From Shewanella livingstonensis (GTDB lineage: Bacteria > Pseudomonadota > Gammaproteobacteria > Enterobacterales > Shewanellaceae): 64,000 bases of DNA. The notes under the pieces are model-generated. The model was not told the DNA's origin. It made no database searches and worked only from the letters and a program-made list of their open reading frames with translations. The first letter of the stretch is position 1, and every line of letters starts with the position of its first letter. A program made the translations under genes and the position numbers. Location of the stretch: contig NZ_CP034015.1 in the NCBI RefSeq assembly GCF_003855395.1, positions 4,164,001 through 4,228,000 of the forward strand, read 5' to 3'. This document shows positions 39,820-49,360 of this stretch, one piece after another.

Positions 39820-39942
39820 AGGAACCGTACCCCAGTTTAGGGGTCCAAAGTGAATGTGCTATCTGTTACAATCGGATGTTTTCTATTTTACCGTGAAATG
39901 GAAAAATTCTTAACAACAACTTAAAAAGAATTGAATTCAAGT

Positions 39943-40704
39943 ATGTATAAAATTGCCAAAGGTGCCGCCCTAGTATTACTTTCACTGGCTATAACAGCCT
40001 GTAGTAGCAGTCCAGAAGACGATGATGTTGCCAGTAAAGCATCACCCGACGCCCTGTACTCTCAAGCAAGAACATCAATGGAATTAGGTAATTACTCTAA
40101 AGCCGTTCGTTCACTTGAAGCATTGGACTCTCGTTTTCCATTCGGTCCGCACAAAACTCAAGTTCAATTAGACCTGATTTTTGCGTATTACAAAATGGAT
40201 GATGCTGCATCAGGACTTGCCAACATTGATCGCTTTTTACGCCTCAATCCAACGCATCCTAATATAGATTACGTCTATTATATGCGTGGTTTAACCAATA
40301 TGCAGGCAGATAATTACTTATTTCACGATTTAATGAATATTGATCGTACCGATCGTGACCCCAAAAATGCTCAAGATGCATTTAAAGATTTTGATCGATT
40401 GATTAAATCGTATCCAAATAGCAAGTATTCTGCTGATGCACAACAACGTATGCAGTTCTTAAAAAACCGTTTAGCTAAATATTCTATTCAAGTTGCAGAA
40501 TATTATATCAAAATGAACGCATGGAGTGCAGCTGCTGTTCGTGCTCAATCTGTTATGGAGAAGTTTCCAGGTACACCTTCAACTGAACGAGCATTAGAAA
40601 TAATGGCTGAAGCGTATGACGAGTTAGGTCAGGAAAAGTTACAACAAAACGTTAAAACCGTGATGAAAGCTAACTTTCCAAATAATGAGATATTAGCTAA
40701 CTAA
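39943..40704 (+). CDS. bamD: BamD, outer-membrane assembly lipoprotein
   Basis: A 253-aa lipoprotein of the BAM complex, which inserts beta-barrel proteins in the outer membrane. The signal peptide ends with lipobox ITAC (Cys around residue 20), followed by Ser-rich linker and five TPR-like repeats: SPDALYSQARTSMELGNYSK, then LDSRFPFGPHKTQVQLDLIF, SYPNSKYSADAQQRM and further. The ORF could start at a TTG at 39931, but ATG 39943 gives a standard lipoprotein signal. Position next to divergent rluD is conserved. Confidence 0.95.
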   Translation: MYKIAKGAALVLLSLAITACSSSPEDDDVASKASPDALYSQARTSMELGNYSKAVRSLEALDSRFPFGPHKTQVQLDLIFAYYKMDDAASGLANIDRFLRLNPTHPNIDYVYYMRGLTNMQADNYLFHDLMNIDRTDRDPKNAQDAFKDFDRLIKSYPNSKYSADAQQRMQFLKNRLAKYSIQVAEYYIKMNAWSAAAVRAQSVMEKFPGTPSTERALEIMAEAYDELGQEKLQQNVKTVMKANFPNNEILAN

Positions 40705-40740
40705 TTATTATTCTAGTTATTATTCTAGTTATTATTCTAG
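40705..40740. repeat. Three exact copies of a 12-bp repeat after bamD
   Basis: TTATTATTCTAG three times in a row, beginning right after the bamD stop, before the terminator. Probably arose by slippage; copy number may vary among strains. Confidence 0.9.
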
Positions 40741-40770
40741 TTTAACGGCTGTTAGCTCATATTTGACATT

Positions 40771-40794
40771 AAACGCTCTTTGGAGCGTTTTTTT
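40771..40794 (+). terminator. Intrinsic terminator of bamD
   Basis: AAACGCTC-TTTG-GAGCGTTT followed by TTTT. The next 220 nt show no gene. Confidence 0.9.
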
Positions 40795-41018
40795 ATATCT
40801 AACTCATCAATATCTGCACATTTTATCGGTACTTACTTTACGTTTTTTTAGTTACTGTGATTATTACACCTGTAAAAAGGCACCATAACACCATTTTATC
40901 CAGTAACCATCATGCAATGAAGTATTTCTTGCACTACGGCGTCTTTGACTGAATAACATGCGATACGACCAAAATACACTCAAACAAATCAAAATTTGCT
41001 ATAAATATTAAAAACTGG

Positions 41019-41046
41019 TTGACTCGGCGGGTCAAAACCCTTTAAA
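41019..41046 (+). promoter_or_regulatory. Probable promoter of the tRNA-Phe/tRNA-Leu unit
   Basis: TTGACT - 16 nt - TTTAAA, with a GC-rich discriminator, 12 nt ahead of tRNA-Phe. Confidence 0.55.
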
Positions 41047-41057
41047 TTGCGTCCGTC

Positions 41058-41133
41058 GCCCGAATAGCTCAGTCGGTAGAGCAGAGGATTGAAAATCCTC
41101 GTGTCCCTGGTTCGATTCCGGGTTCGGGCACCA
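41058..41133 (+). tRNA. tRNA-Phe (anticodon GAA)
   Basis: A 76-nt cloverleaf: acceptor GCCCGAA/TTCGGGC, D arm AGCTCAGTCGGTAGAGC, anticodon loop TTGAAAA with GAA, T arm GGTTCGATTCC, discriminator A and an encoded CCA. Confidence 0.97.
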
Positions 41134-41192
41134 TATTTATATTGGTGGCTACTGCGACTAATACAATGAAGTTATTTCGCAATACATGTTTT

Positions 41193-41279
41193 GCAGGTGT
41201 GGTGGAATTGGTAGACACGTCAGCTTCAGGTGCTGATGCTCGCAAGGGCGTGGAGGTTCAAGTCCTCTCACCTGTACCA
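41193..41279 (+). tRNA. tRNA-Leu (anticodon CAG)
   Basis: An 87-nt class II tRNA with a long variable arm (GCTCGCAAGGGC). Anticodon loop TTCAGGT gives CAG; the T arm is GGTTCAAGTCC; the CCA end is encoded. Same strand as tRNA-Phe, 59 nt downstream, probably one transcript. Confidence 0.96.
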
Positions 41280-41300
41280 AATAACTTTATAAGATTTAGC

Positions 41301-41329
41301 AAAAAGGTCTCGCATTGCGAGGCCTTTTT
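41301..41329 (+). terminator. Terminator of the tRNA-Phe/tRNA-Leu unit
   Basis: AAAAAGG-T-CTCGCA / TGCGAG-GCCTTTTT, 21 nt after the tRNA-Leu CCA end. Confidence 0.9.
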
Positions 41330-41399
41330 GCTTTACTAATTTACAACTTCAATCTCATCGTTCACTAATAAGATTTATGCTGCTAAAGATTAAACTAGC

Positions 41400-43124
41400 C
41401 TAAATGGGTTCAATATAGTCCACCATTAATTGCACAGTTTGGTTACCTCTAAACTCATTCACATCAAGCTTATAAACCACTCGAGCATGTTTGATTGTTG
41501 CATCAGGCCATATTGCTAGATCAACATTAAAGGCAATGCCATCTAACATCATGCTGCCACACTCGGTCTCTAACAATAATTTTAAATGTTTTTCACCAAC
41601 AATCCGTTGCTGAATAACCTTAAAAATACCATCAAATAAAGGCTCTTCAAACGATTGCCCCCAGGGGCCGGCATTTCGTAATAACAATGCTGTATCAAGC
41701 GTCATTAAATCGCTCGTTAACTCGCCATCTGAAAGTAACTCTCCAGTAAGCTGCTCATAGTCTAATACTTCCCTTACTGCATCATCAAAGGCTTGCTTAA
41801 ACAATTCAAACACATCGGCCTTTAACGATAATCCTGCTGCCATAGCATGACCACCAAATTTGGTTATCACACCAGGAAAAAGGCTGTTAATACGCTCGAG
41901 TAAATCACGCATATGTAGGCCTTTTATCGACCGTGCCGAACCTTTAATGATGCCATCACCCGCATCAGCAAAAGCAATCACGGGACGATGATAGCGGTCC
42001 TTAATTCGTGAAGCCAAAATACCAATCACACCTTGATGCCAATCATCCTGAAAAATGGCGATACCCCATGGTAAATCATCTTCATTAAGCGACACTTTAG
42101 ATAAACTCTTTAATGCCTCTTGTTGCATACCAGTTTCAAGTTCGCGGCGCTCTTGGTTTAATCCATCTAACTCAGCAGCCATTCTTCTGGCCAACATGAT
42201 GTCTTCACACAGTAAGGTTTCAACCCCAAGCGCCATCTCATCTAAACGGCCTGCGGCATTTAACCTGGGACCAACCGCAAAGCCAAAATCAGCGGCTACA
42301 GTCTTTTCGGGACTGCGTTTTGCCACTTCAAGTAATGCTGTAATGCCTACACGACAACGACCACTTCGAACACGCTGCAAACCAGCATTAACTAAAATAC
42401 GATTATTAGTGTCTAACGACACAACGTCAGCAACAGTCCCTAAAGCGACAATATCAAGTAAAGTCCCTAAATTGGGCTCTGTAATGTGTTGCAGTTGATA
42501 CCAATTACGCTGCCGTAATTCGGCGCGCAGAGCTGACATCAGATAAAACGCTACTCCAACACCGGCAATAGACTTGCTGGCAAACTGACAACCAGGCTGA
42601 TTGGGATTAACGATAACATCAGCATTGGGCAAAGAACTGCCAGGCAGATGGTGATCTGTCACAACAACCGTCATTCCTAACAACTTAGCCGCTGCGACGC
42701 CCTCAATAGATGAGATGCCATTATCAACGGTAATTAACACATCGGCATTTTTAGAATACGCCACCGCAACGATTTCAGGGCTTAAGCCATAACCATAATC
42801 AAATCGATTGGGAATAAGGTAATCGACATGTTTAGCCCCCATCATTTTTAACGCCAGCATACAAACGCTAGTCGAGGTGGCACCATCCGCATCGAAATCT
42901 CCAACAATCAGTATTGATTGCTGTGCAGCAATTGCATCTGCAACCAAAACAGCAGCCTCTGCGAGCCCTTTCATGGTATCTGGACGTAACAATTTACTTA
43001 GCAATAATTCACAGTTGCCTTCGTTAACGCCACGGCGAGCATAAAGTTGTTTTAGTAATGGCGACAAAGACACGGGTAAATGGCTATCATCAACCTGAAC
43101 ACGACGGACTATTCTATGAGACAA
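41400..43124 (-). CDS. recJ: RecJ, single-strand-specific 5'-3' exonuclease
   Basis: A 574-aa DHH-family exonuclease used in recombination and mismatch repair. Metal-binding motifs: motif I VGDFDADGATSTS, motif II VDNGIS, motif III VVTDHHLPGS (the DHH box), then the DHHA1 domain with the GGHAMAAGLSLKAD block near residue 420 and a C-terminal OB-like part. Length matches the E. coli enzyme. It is downstream of dsbC and xerD on the same strand, the conserved xerD-dsbC-recJ order, with a terminator between dsbC and recJ. Confidence 0.97.
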   Translation of the reverse strand: MSHRIVRRVQVDDSHLPVSLSPLLKQLYARRGVNEGNCELLLSKLLRPDTMKGLAEAAVLVADAIAAQQSILIVGDFDADGATSTSVCMLALKMMGAKHVDYLIPNRFDYGYGLSPEIVAVAYSKNADVLITVDNGISSIEGVAAAKLLGMTVVVTDHHLPGSSLPNADVIVNPNQPGCQFASKSIAGVGVAFYLMSALRAELRQRNWYQLQHITEPNLGTLLDIVALGTVADVVSLDTNNRILVNAGLQRVRSGRCRVGITALLEVAKRSPEKTVAADFGFAVGPRLNAAGRLDEMALGVETLLCEDIMLARRMAAELDGLNQERRELETGMQQEALKSLSKVSLNEDDLPWGIAIFQDDWHQGVIGILASRIKDRYHRPVIAFADAGDGIIKGSARSIKGLHMRDLLERINSLFPGVITKFGGHAMAAGLSLKADVFELFKQAFDDAVREVLDYEQLTGELLSDGELTSDLMTLDTALLLRNAGPWGQSFEEPLFDGIFKVIQQRIVGEKHLKLLLETECGSMMLDGIAFNVDLAIWPDATIKHARVVYKLDVNEFRGNQTVQLMVDYIEPI

Positions 43125-43163
43125 AAGGTAACCTTAATCGGATAATCTAAGCAATGAGCATAA

Positions 43164-43189
43164 CAAAAAGGTGAGCCTAAGCTCACCTT
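43164..43189 (-). terminator. Terminator after dsbC
   Basis: On the minus strand AAGGTGAGC-TTAG-GCTCACCTT followed by TTTTG. It lies between dsbC and recJ, so recJ should have its own promoter or depend on read-through. Confidence 0.85.
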
Positions 43190-43239
43190 GATTTTACTTT
43201 TTTAGTACACATTTTACGACTTTGATTTATCAATCTTAT

Positions 43240-43968
43240 TTATAAGTTTGATTCAATAGTACGTAATAAATCTGCCGGAGCTTGATAACCAGGCACCATC
43301 ACACCATTTTCTAGAATAAGTGCTGGAGTACCATTAATACCGAACGACATGCCTAGATTATATTGCGCAGCAATATCAATATCACAACTCGCGGCTTTGA
43401 CATTACCACCCGCTTTAGCTTCAGACATCGCCTTTAAAGGATCCTTAGCACACCATACCGCTTGCATTTCATCAGCATTTGCAGAAGGAATACCCGCACG
43501 TGGATAAGCTAAGTAGCGAATAGTAATACCTAAATCATTATAACCTTGCATTTGATTATGTAGCTTACGACAATAGCCACAGTCCACATCGGTAAATACA
43601 GTAACGACATGCTTCTCATTTTTGGCTTTATAAACCAACATTTCATCTTCAAATGGCTTAAGCAACTCAATACGTGGTCCGGCTAATGCCGCCTCGGTTA
43701 AGTTTTTCATGCCTTTATCGATGTCATAAAGATTACCATGAAATAGCTTAGCGCCATCTTTAGTCACATACAGCACTCCTCGGTCGGTTAGGACTTGATA
43801 TAAACCATCAATTGGAGACTGTTGAATTAAGCTCACATTGACACCCAAGGTATCGGTAAGCTTTTGCTTTAATGCTGATTGATTTGATACATCGGTCGCA
43901 GGTGCAGCTGACACAATAGGGGCAATAACAAGGCTGGCAACAAGGGCTAATGCTTTGGTTAACTTCAT
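43240..43968 (-). CDS. dsbC: DsbC, periplasmic disulfide isomerase
   Basis: A 242-aa protein with a signal peptide (MKLTKALALVASLVIAPIVSA). An N-terminal cystatin-like dimerisation domain (TDLGV-type start, DGLYQVLTDRGVLYVTKDGA) precedes a thioredoxin domain with the active-site CGYC in FTDVDCGYCRKLH and a second Cys pair (VWCAKDP, AASCDIDI). The cis-Pro segment is GTPALILENG. It rearranges wrong disulfides in secreted proteins. ATG 43968 has AGGA at suitable distance; the ORF extends nine codons further without support. Between xerD and recJ, as in E. coli. Confidence 0.96.
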   Translation of the reverse strand: MKLTKALALVASLVIAPIVSAAPATDVSNQSALKQKLTDTLGVNVSLIQQSPIDGLYQVLTDRGVLYVTKDGAKLFHGNLYDIDKGMKNLTEAALAGPRIELLKPFEDEMLVYKAKNEKHVVTVFTDVDCGYCRKLHNQMQGYNDLGITIRYLAYPRAGIPSANADEMQAVWCAKDPLKAMSEAKAGGNVKAASCDIDIAAQYNLGMSFGINGTPALILENGVMVPGYQAPADLLRTIESNL

Positions 43969-44095
43969 GATAATTCCTAAATGGCACGGGTTCAATTGAA
44001 TAGACCCGACTTAGTCGATAAAACTTACAGACTTAGTTTCATTAACGCAACTAGCCTGGCATGCATAAAATGTAACGATTTGATCATCTTCGCGC

Positions 44096-45013
44096 TCAAC
44101 CGCGCGGATGATGCTGGCTATGCAATTGCTGCAAACGCACTTTAGCTACATGAGTATATATTTGCGTGGTAGATAAATCACTATGTCCTAATAAAAGTTG
44201 TACTACTCGTAGGTCAGCTCCGTGGTTCAATAAGTGAGTCGCAAAGGCGTGTCGGAGTGTATGTGGCGATATATGACACACAATCCCTGCCCTTGCAGCA
44301 TACAATTTAATTCGATGCCAAAAAGTTTGTCTAGTCATCATTTGCCCACGACGTGATGGAAACAACACATCGGATTGCTTCATACTCAATAACTCACCTC
44401 GAGCAAACTTAATGTACTGCTCTACTGCTGTAATGGCCAGTTCACCTAAAGGAACCAAACGCTCTTTACCGCCTTTGCCCATAATCCTAACCAGACCTTG
44501 GCGCAAACTAATTTGCTCCATCGTTAAACTGACTAATTCGGTTACTCGTAAGCCGGTTGCATACAAGAGCTCCAACATCGCTTTATCGCGATGCTCAATT
44601 GGCTCATCGATATTAGGCTCTGACAATAAACTATCAATTTGGGCCTCCGATAGGGTATCGGGTAATTGGCGAGCGAGTTTTGGAGACTTAATTAACGCGG
44701 TGGGATCTTGGCTCACTTTCTGCTTAACCACTAAGTAAGCATAAAAGCGTCGCAAACTACTGAGTAATCTAGCGGTACTACTTTTAGCAAAGTTTTTATC
44801 GAAACGTTCGGCAAGGTAGTCACGCAGCCCAGCTTGGTCTACTTGAAGTAAATTATGGCCTTTGGCCGAAAGGTAGCGATCTAAACTTTGTAGATCAGTA
44901 CGATAGGATACCAAAGTATTATCACTTAACCCGTTGATTGACCATAAATCGTCAACAAACTGGTTAATTAATGGATCTGGTTGATAAGCAGGTTTGGCCA
45001 AAGCATTATCCAA
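44096..45013 (-). CDS. xerD: XerD tyrosine recombinase
   Basis: A 305-aa chromosome-dimer-resolving recombinase that acts with XerC at dif. The N-terminal SAM-like domain (INQFVDDLWSINGLSDNTLV) is followed by the catalytic domain with Arg in ATGLRVTELVSL, Lys in MGKGGKERLVPL, the HxxR box HTLRHAFATHLL, His in LLGHSDLSTTQI and the nucleophilic Tyr in IYTHV. Upstream of dsbC on the same strand, 127 nt apart. Not part of a mobile element. Confidence 0.96.
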   Translation of the reverse strand: MDNALAKPAYQPDPLINQFVDDLWSINGLSDNTLVSYRTDLQSLDRYLSAKGHNLLQVDQAGLRDYLAERFDKNFAKSSTARLLSSLRRFYAYLVVKQKVSQDPTALIKSPKLARQLPDTLSEAQIDSLLSEPNIDEPIEHRDKAMLELLYATGLRVTELVSLTMEQISLRQGLVRIMGKGGKERLVPLGELAITAVEQYIKFARGELLSMKQSDVLFPSRRGQMMTRQTFWHRIKLYAARAGIVCHISPHTLRHAFATHLLNHGADLRVVQLLLGHSDLSTTQIYTHVAKVRLQQLHSQHHPRG

Positions 45014-45021
45014 TAAGTGAT

Positions 45022-45057
45022 AAAAAACGACGTTAGATAATCTATCATAACGTCGTT
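45022..45057 (-). terminator. Terminator after brnQ
   Basis: On the minus strand AACGACGTTA / TAACGTCGTT with a 12-nt loop, followed by TTTTTTA. It separates brnQ from xerD. Confidence 0.88.
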
Positions 45058-45089
45058 ATATTGATGCGTTTATTATACTTATTTAACGT

Positions 45090-46421
45090 TTAAACACCCG
45101 CTTTTTGAGGCCTGTTTTTAGGTAAAAACAAGCATACAATCGCGGTCAACGCTGTGGGTAGTAACCAAGCCATTCCCTCTGCATGCAATGGCAGAAAATC
45201 AAGAAAACTCATGTCCATACCAGCGGTTTGTAACCCGTCGAAAATACCGAAAAATAACGCAACGCTGAGCACAATACGATGTGAAAACTTTGGTCGAGCA
45301 AATCGTTCGGTTAAAAAGGTCACCAACACCAATGCTATCGCAACAGGGTAAATGGTCATTAGCACCGGAATACTAATACTAATTAACTGCGACAAGCCAA
45401 CGTTAGCAACGGTAGCACAAATCAAACTTAACAAAACCACCAGCGACTTATAAGACAAGCTTGGCATTAACTCATTAAAGAATTCCGAACACGCGGTTAC
45501 CAACCCAACAGCGGTAGTTAAACATGCCAGCGTCACAACGGTTGACAACATTAATGTGCCAATAGAACCAAAGTGAAAGGTGACATAATTAGTTAAAATT
45601 TGGCCACCATTATCTGCACCAACAGCAAAATCGCCCGCAGATGCACCCAGATAAAATAGCGAAACATAAACAAAGGCTAAGCCACCAGCAGCAATAAAGG
45701 CTGCACGAACTAAATACTTTGTTTGATCGGCTGCATCGTTAACGCCTTTTTTGCGTAATAAATCAATAATTAGCATACCAAACATTAATGATGCCAAGGT
45801 ATCCATGGTGTTGTAACCTTCAATAATTCCTTTGGTTAATGGATTATTAATATACTCACCAACGGGTAAGTTAACCTCTGCACCAGGAAGGATAATCACT
45901 GAACTGGCTAAGCCTACTAATAATAGAATCAATACCGGAGTAAGCACTTTACCTACGCTATCGAGTAATTTTCCAGGGAATAATGATAAAAACAACACAA
46001 TGGAGAAAAACACTAAAGTGTAAATAAGTTGTGCAATATTAAACTCTTTACCGCCTAACATCATCAATGCATCAGGGTTAGTAATAAAGGGTCTTGCACC
46101 AATTTCAAACGCCACTAAAGCGGTTCGCGGGGCGGCAAATGCTGGACCGATAATGATATAAATCGCAATAGCTAATGTCGTTGCTGCAAATGCTGGTAAT
46201 AACGCCATTACTTTACCATTAGCTTTGGCAACCGCAATTAAGCCTATCAATGGCATACCGACTGCGGTAATTAAGAAACCGAACATCGCAAAAGACATAT
46301 TCTCGCCAGCAAGCATGCCAGCAAAAGGTGGGAAAATTAAGTTGCCCGCACCTAAAAAAAACGCAAAGGTCATAAACCCTAACCCTAGCGTATCAGTTAC
46401 ACTCATTTTGGTTGTTTGCAC
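45090..46421 (-). CDS. brnQ: BrnQ branched-chain amino acid:cation symporter
   Basis: A 443-aa inner-membrane transporter of the LIVCS family for leucine, isoleucine and valine, with about 12 hydrophobic segments. Diagnostic blocks: FMTFAFFLGAGNLIFPPFAG near the N-terminus, GPAFAAPRTALVAFEIG around 80, and ASLMFGMLIIDLLRKKGV around 210. Start ATG 46421 is the family start. Own terminator downstream; upstream (46422-46902) is a 480-nt gap. Confidence 0.93.
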   Translation of the reverse strand: MQTTKMSVTDTLGLGFMTFAFFLGAGNLIFPPFAGMLAGENMSFAMFGFLITAVGMPLIGLIAVAKANGKVMALLPAFAATTLAIAIYIIIGPAFAAPRTALVAFEIGARPFITNPDALMMLGGKEFNIAQLIYTLVFFSIVLFLSLFPGKLLDSVGKVLTPVLILLLVGLASSVIILPGAEVNLPVGEYINNPLTKGIIEGYNTMDTLASLMFGMLIIDLLRKKGVNDAADQTKYLVRAAFIAAGGLAFVYVSLFYLGASAGDFAVGADNGGQILTNYVTFHFGSIGTLMLSTVVTLACLTTAVGLVTACSEFFNELMPSLSYKSLVVLLSLICATVANVGLSQLISISIPVLMTIYPVAIALVLVTFLTERFARPKFSHRIVLSVALFFGIFDGLQTAGMDMSFLDFLPLHAEGMAWLLPTALTAIVCLFLPKNRPQKAGV

Positions 46422-46565
46422 TACTAGCCTCGTTTTATTGTTATGTTTTTTAACAAACCTAATTGATTACGCCATAATTAGCTACTGCTGAACTGAACGA
46501 ATAATAATTTGTAAAGTTAAAAATACACTTAGAAAATAGTAAACTTTGTTGAGAGAGTAACGAAA

Positions 46566-46646
46566 ATGAACCGTCAGCTCAGTATTCAGCATCATACTCC
46601 TGTCAAAATAGCCTTAATTAGACTTTTTACTCAATTTAAAGCCTAA
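46566..46646 (+). CDS. Possible 26-aa leader ORF before trmN6
   Basis: A 26-codon frame (MNRQLSIQHHTP...) preceded by GAGAGAG at good distance. It is too short to judge by content and has no terminator/antiterminator pair that would make it an attenuator. The rest of 46422-46902 shows nothing else. Confidence 0.2.
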   Translation: MNRQLSIQHHTPVKIALIRLFTQFKA

Positions 46647-46902
46647 AAAAGGGGCCAAACTAATACCAAATATCGCCTTAATACTCAAGCTTCAGCACTG
46701 TAAACAATTAAAAAAACCTCTTTAGTTACCTTTTATAGCAAGACTTGTGTACATATCCAGCACATCTATGAATGTTAAGTTAATCAACATAACAAAAAAT
46801 CAACCACAACATCTGGCAGTAATTAAAACGCGACAGTAAAAACCAAAGCGGCTATGATCTGGCTCAAGTCATTCAAGCAGCTGAAAAAGTAATCTATTAC
46901 CT

Positions 46903-47658
46903 ATGTCTTTTACGTTTAAACAATTCCATATAGATGATAAAGAATGTGGTATGGCGGTGAGTACTGATGCTGTTTTGCTCGGTGCTTGGGCTGAATTAAC
47001 ACAATCGAGCTATATACTCGATATTGGTGCAGGAAGTGGTTTACTTAGCCTAATGGCAGCGCAGCGCAGCCCCCAACACAACAGTATTATTGCCGTAGAG
47101 ATAGATAGCGCCGCTGCAAAGGCTTGCCAATTTAATATTAACCAAAGCCCTTGGTCAGACACAGTACAACTATTTCACGGCGCTATTCAGGACTTTCAGC
47201 AACAACACCATAAGAATAATGCACCATTATTTGAGCATATTATTTGTAATCCACCCTACTTTGAACAAGGTACACAGGCCAAAAATAGTGCTCGCGCAGA
47301 TGCAAGGCATACCAATACCTTGTCTTTTGCTGAGTTACAGAGTGCAATAAGCCAATTACTTGCTCCCCAGGGCACAGCAAGTGTTATTTTACCGCAACAA
47401 AGTTTAACCAGCTTTATTCAACAACTTAACGCTTATGGTCTATTCGTTGCAAAGCAGTTTGATATCATTAGCATTGAGGGAAAGCTCCCCAACAGATCAA
47501 TACTAGCAATCCAACATCAACAAGCGATGACTCAACAACAAATAAACACTTATCTTCCTGTTGAAACTCAATACCTGCAAATGACAATCCGCGATAAACA
47601 AGGACGATACAGTGAAACGATGATAGATTTATGCCGCCCATTCTACTTAAAGCTTTAG
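46903..47658 (+). CDS. trmN6: TrmN6/YfiC, tRNA1(Val) A37 N6-methyltransferase
   Basis: A 251-aa SAM-dependent methyltransferase that modifies A37 of tRNA-Val. It has the SAM motif LDIGAGSGLLSLMAAQ (around residues 40-55), the acidic VEIDSAAAKAC strand, and the catalytic IICNPPYFEQG motif (NPPY), followed by SARADARHTNTLSF, which is characteristic of this family. Next to srmB, as in E. coli, but here on the same strand with a 53-nt gap. Confidence 0.93.
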   Translation: MSFTFKQFHIDDKECGMAVSTDAVLLGAWAELTQSSYILDIGAGSGLLSLMAAQRSPQHNSIIAVEIDSAAAKACQFNINQSPWSDTVQLFHGAIQDFQQQHHKNNAPLFEHIICNPPYFEQGTQAKNSARADARHTNTLSFAELQSAISQLLAPQGTASVILPQQSLTSFIQQLNAYGLFVAKQFDIISIEGKLPNRSILAIQHQQAMTQQQINTYLPVETQYLQMTIRDKQGRYSETMIDLCRPFYLKL

Positions 47659-47711
47659 CCTACTCATTAGGTCAGCTATAATACTCAACTATTTTTCAGC
47701 GAGACCAGCGC

Positions 47712-48932
47712 ATGCAATTTGAAGATTTCCAGCTCGACCCTAGCTTATTAGAGTCACTCAAGGCCATGGGACACAACACCCCTACCACTATTCAGCAGCA
47801 AACCATTCCATTGGCCATGGATCAGCGGGATATTTTAGCGCGTGCGCCAACCGGCACCGGTAAAACGGCCAGTTTTTTACTGCCTGCTTTACAACACCTT
47901 ATCGACTTCCCACGTCGTTTTGAAGGTCAAGCCCGTGTTTTGGTACTAACACCAACTCGTGAATTAGCCAGTCAAATTCATCGTTATGCCAGTCATTTAG
48001 CCACCGGACTTGAGCTTAACATCGTCATTATTACTGGCGGCGTGCCATATGGCCCACAAGAAGAAGCTCTTGCAGACAATGTTGATATATTAATCGCCAC
48101 CCCAGGCCGATTAATGGAATATTTAGATAAAGATAAATTTGACGCGACTGAAGTTGAAATTTTAATTATTGATGAAGCTGACCGTATGCTTGATATGGGC
48201 TTTTCATCAGTGGTGCAATCAATTGCCATTGAAGCCCAAGGCCGTAAGCAGAATATGTTGTTTTCTGCCACGCTTGAAGGCAATGGCGTTAATCGTTTTG
48301 CGCGTGAATTGCTAAACGATCCAGTCATGGTTGATGTAGAAGCACCGCGTAGCGAAAAAGCAAAAGTACATCAGTGGGTTCACCTAGCAGATGATCAAGC
48401 ACATAAATTTGCGTTGTTATGCCATATTCTTCAACAAGAAAATGTTAAACGCACCATAGTGTTTGTTAAAACCCGCGAAATGGTTGCCAGCCTTGAAGGT
48501 TTATTACTAAAAGCCAATATCCCTTGTGCATTTATGCGAGGCGATATGGAACAAAAAAAACGCTTCCAAGCGCTTGGACGTTTTTCTAAAGGCGAAGTCA
48601 ATGTGCTATTGGCAACAGATGTAGCCGCTCGAGGTATTGATGTTGATGACATTACTCATGTGATTAACTTTGACATGCCTCGCTCTGCAGATGCATATGT
48701 TCATCGTATAGGACGAACAGCACGTGCTGGCGCAAAGGGGACCGCTATTTCATTGATTGAAGCACACGACATGCGCATAGTGTCTAAAATTGAACGTTAC
48801 ATTGAGATCCCACTGAAACGCCGTGTGATTGAAGAGCTTCGTCCTAAGCATAAAGAAGCTAAGGTCCCTGGTAAGAAAAAAGCCAATGCGAAAGATGCTC
48901 GAGTAAAATCGAAAAAATATAAGAAAAAATAA
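47712..48932 (+). CDS. srmB: SrmB DEAD-box RNA helicase
   Basis: A 406-aa ATP-dependent RNA helicase that helps early 50S assembly. Motifs in order: Q motif TPTTIQQQTIP, I ARAPTGTGKTASF, Ia LTPTRELA, II IIDEADRML, III FSATLEG, V LLATDVAARGIDV, VI HRIGRTARAG, then a Lys-rich tail (KKKANAKDARVKSKKYKKK). Length and short basic tail fit SrmB rather than RhlE or DeaD. Adjacent trmN6 supports the name. ACCAGCGC precedes the ATG; a strong terminator follows. Confidence 0.94.
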   Translation: MQFEDFQLDPSLLESLKAMGHNTPTTIQQQTIPLAMDQRDILARAPTGTGKTASFLLPALQHLIDFPRRFEGQARVLVLTPTRELASQIHRYASHLATGLELNIVIITGGVPYGPQEEALADNVDILIATPGRLMEYLDKDKFDATEVEILIIDEADRMLDMGFSSVVQSIAIEAQGRKQNMLFSATLEGNGVNRFARELLNDPVMVDVEAPRSEKAKVHQWVHLADDQAHKFALLCHILQQENVKRTIVFVKTREMVASLEGLLLKANIPCAFMRGDMEQKKRFQALGRFSKGEVNVLLATDVAARGIDVDDITHVINFDMPRSADAYVHRIGRTARAGAKGTAISLIEAHDMRIVSKIERYIEIPLKRRVIEELRPKHKEAKVPGKKKANAKDARVKSKKYKKK

Positions 48933-48974
48933 CCGACTTCGTCAGTTATTTTAAATAGCAATGTTGTCTTCATA

Positions 48975-49003
48975 AAAGCGAATTACTTAGTAATTCGCTT
49001 TTT
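48975..49003 (+). terminator. Intrinsic terminator of srmB
   Basis: AAAGCGAATTAC-TTA-GTAATTCGCTTT followed by TTTT. The following stretch to 49360 is AT-rich without a gene and should hold the promoter of the efflux operon. Confidence 0.92.
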
Positions 49004-49360
49004 TATATCCAAACTAACATATCAGTATATTAAACTGCGCTAAAATAGCTTAAAAGTATCAACATATATAAAAATATGCTCAAAAAAAGCACTCTCGCTA
49101 ATTGATATATAACAAATTGAATAATATAGTTTTTATATAAGTCACTTATTTCTCATAGAACCGATAAATCATTAAAATACTGATTATGTCGCGTTAAGCC
49201 ATACTATTTAGTAAAAACATAAAACTCTGAAACATTTTATTTACATTAAGCTATTCAGATACGCTTCATACTCTGTTAATTTAGAGCTAATGAGTAACAA
49301 CATGAATCAGATAAAGCTTGTTAGCCAACGTAGTTAACAGCCTTTCCGCATTATTTCAGC

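Noticed and set aside
41142..41339. A 65-aa frame across tRNA-Leu
   Set aside because: It is the tRNA-Leu sequence read as protein (GVVELVDTSASGAD), a frequent false gene.
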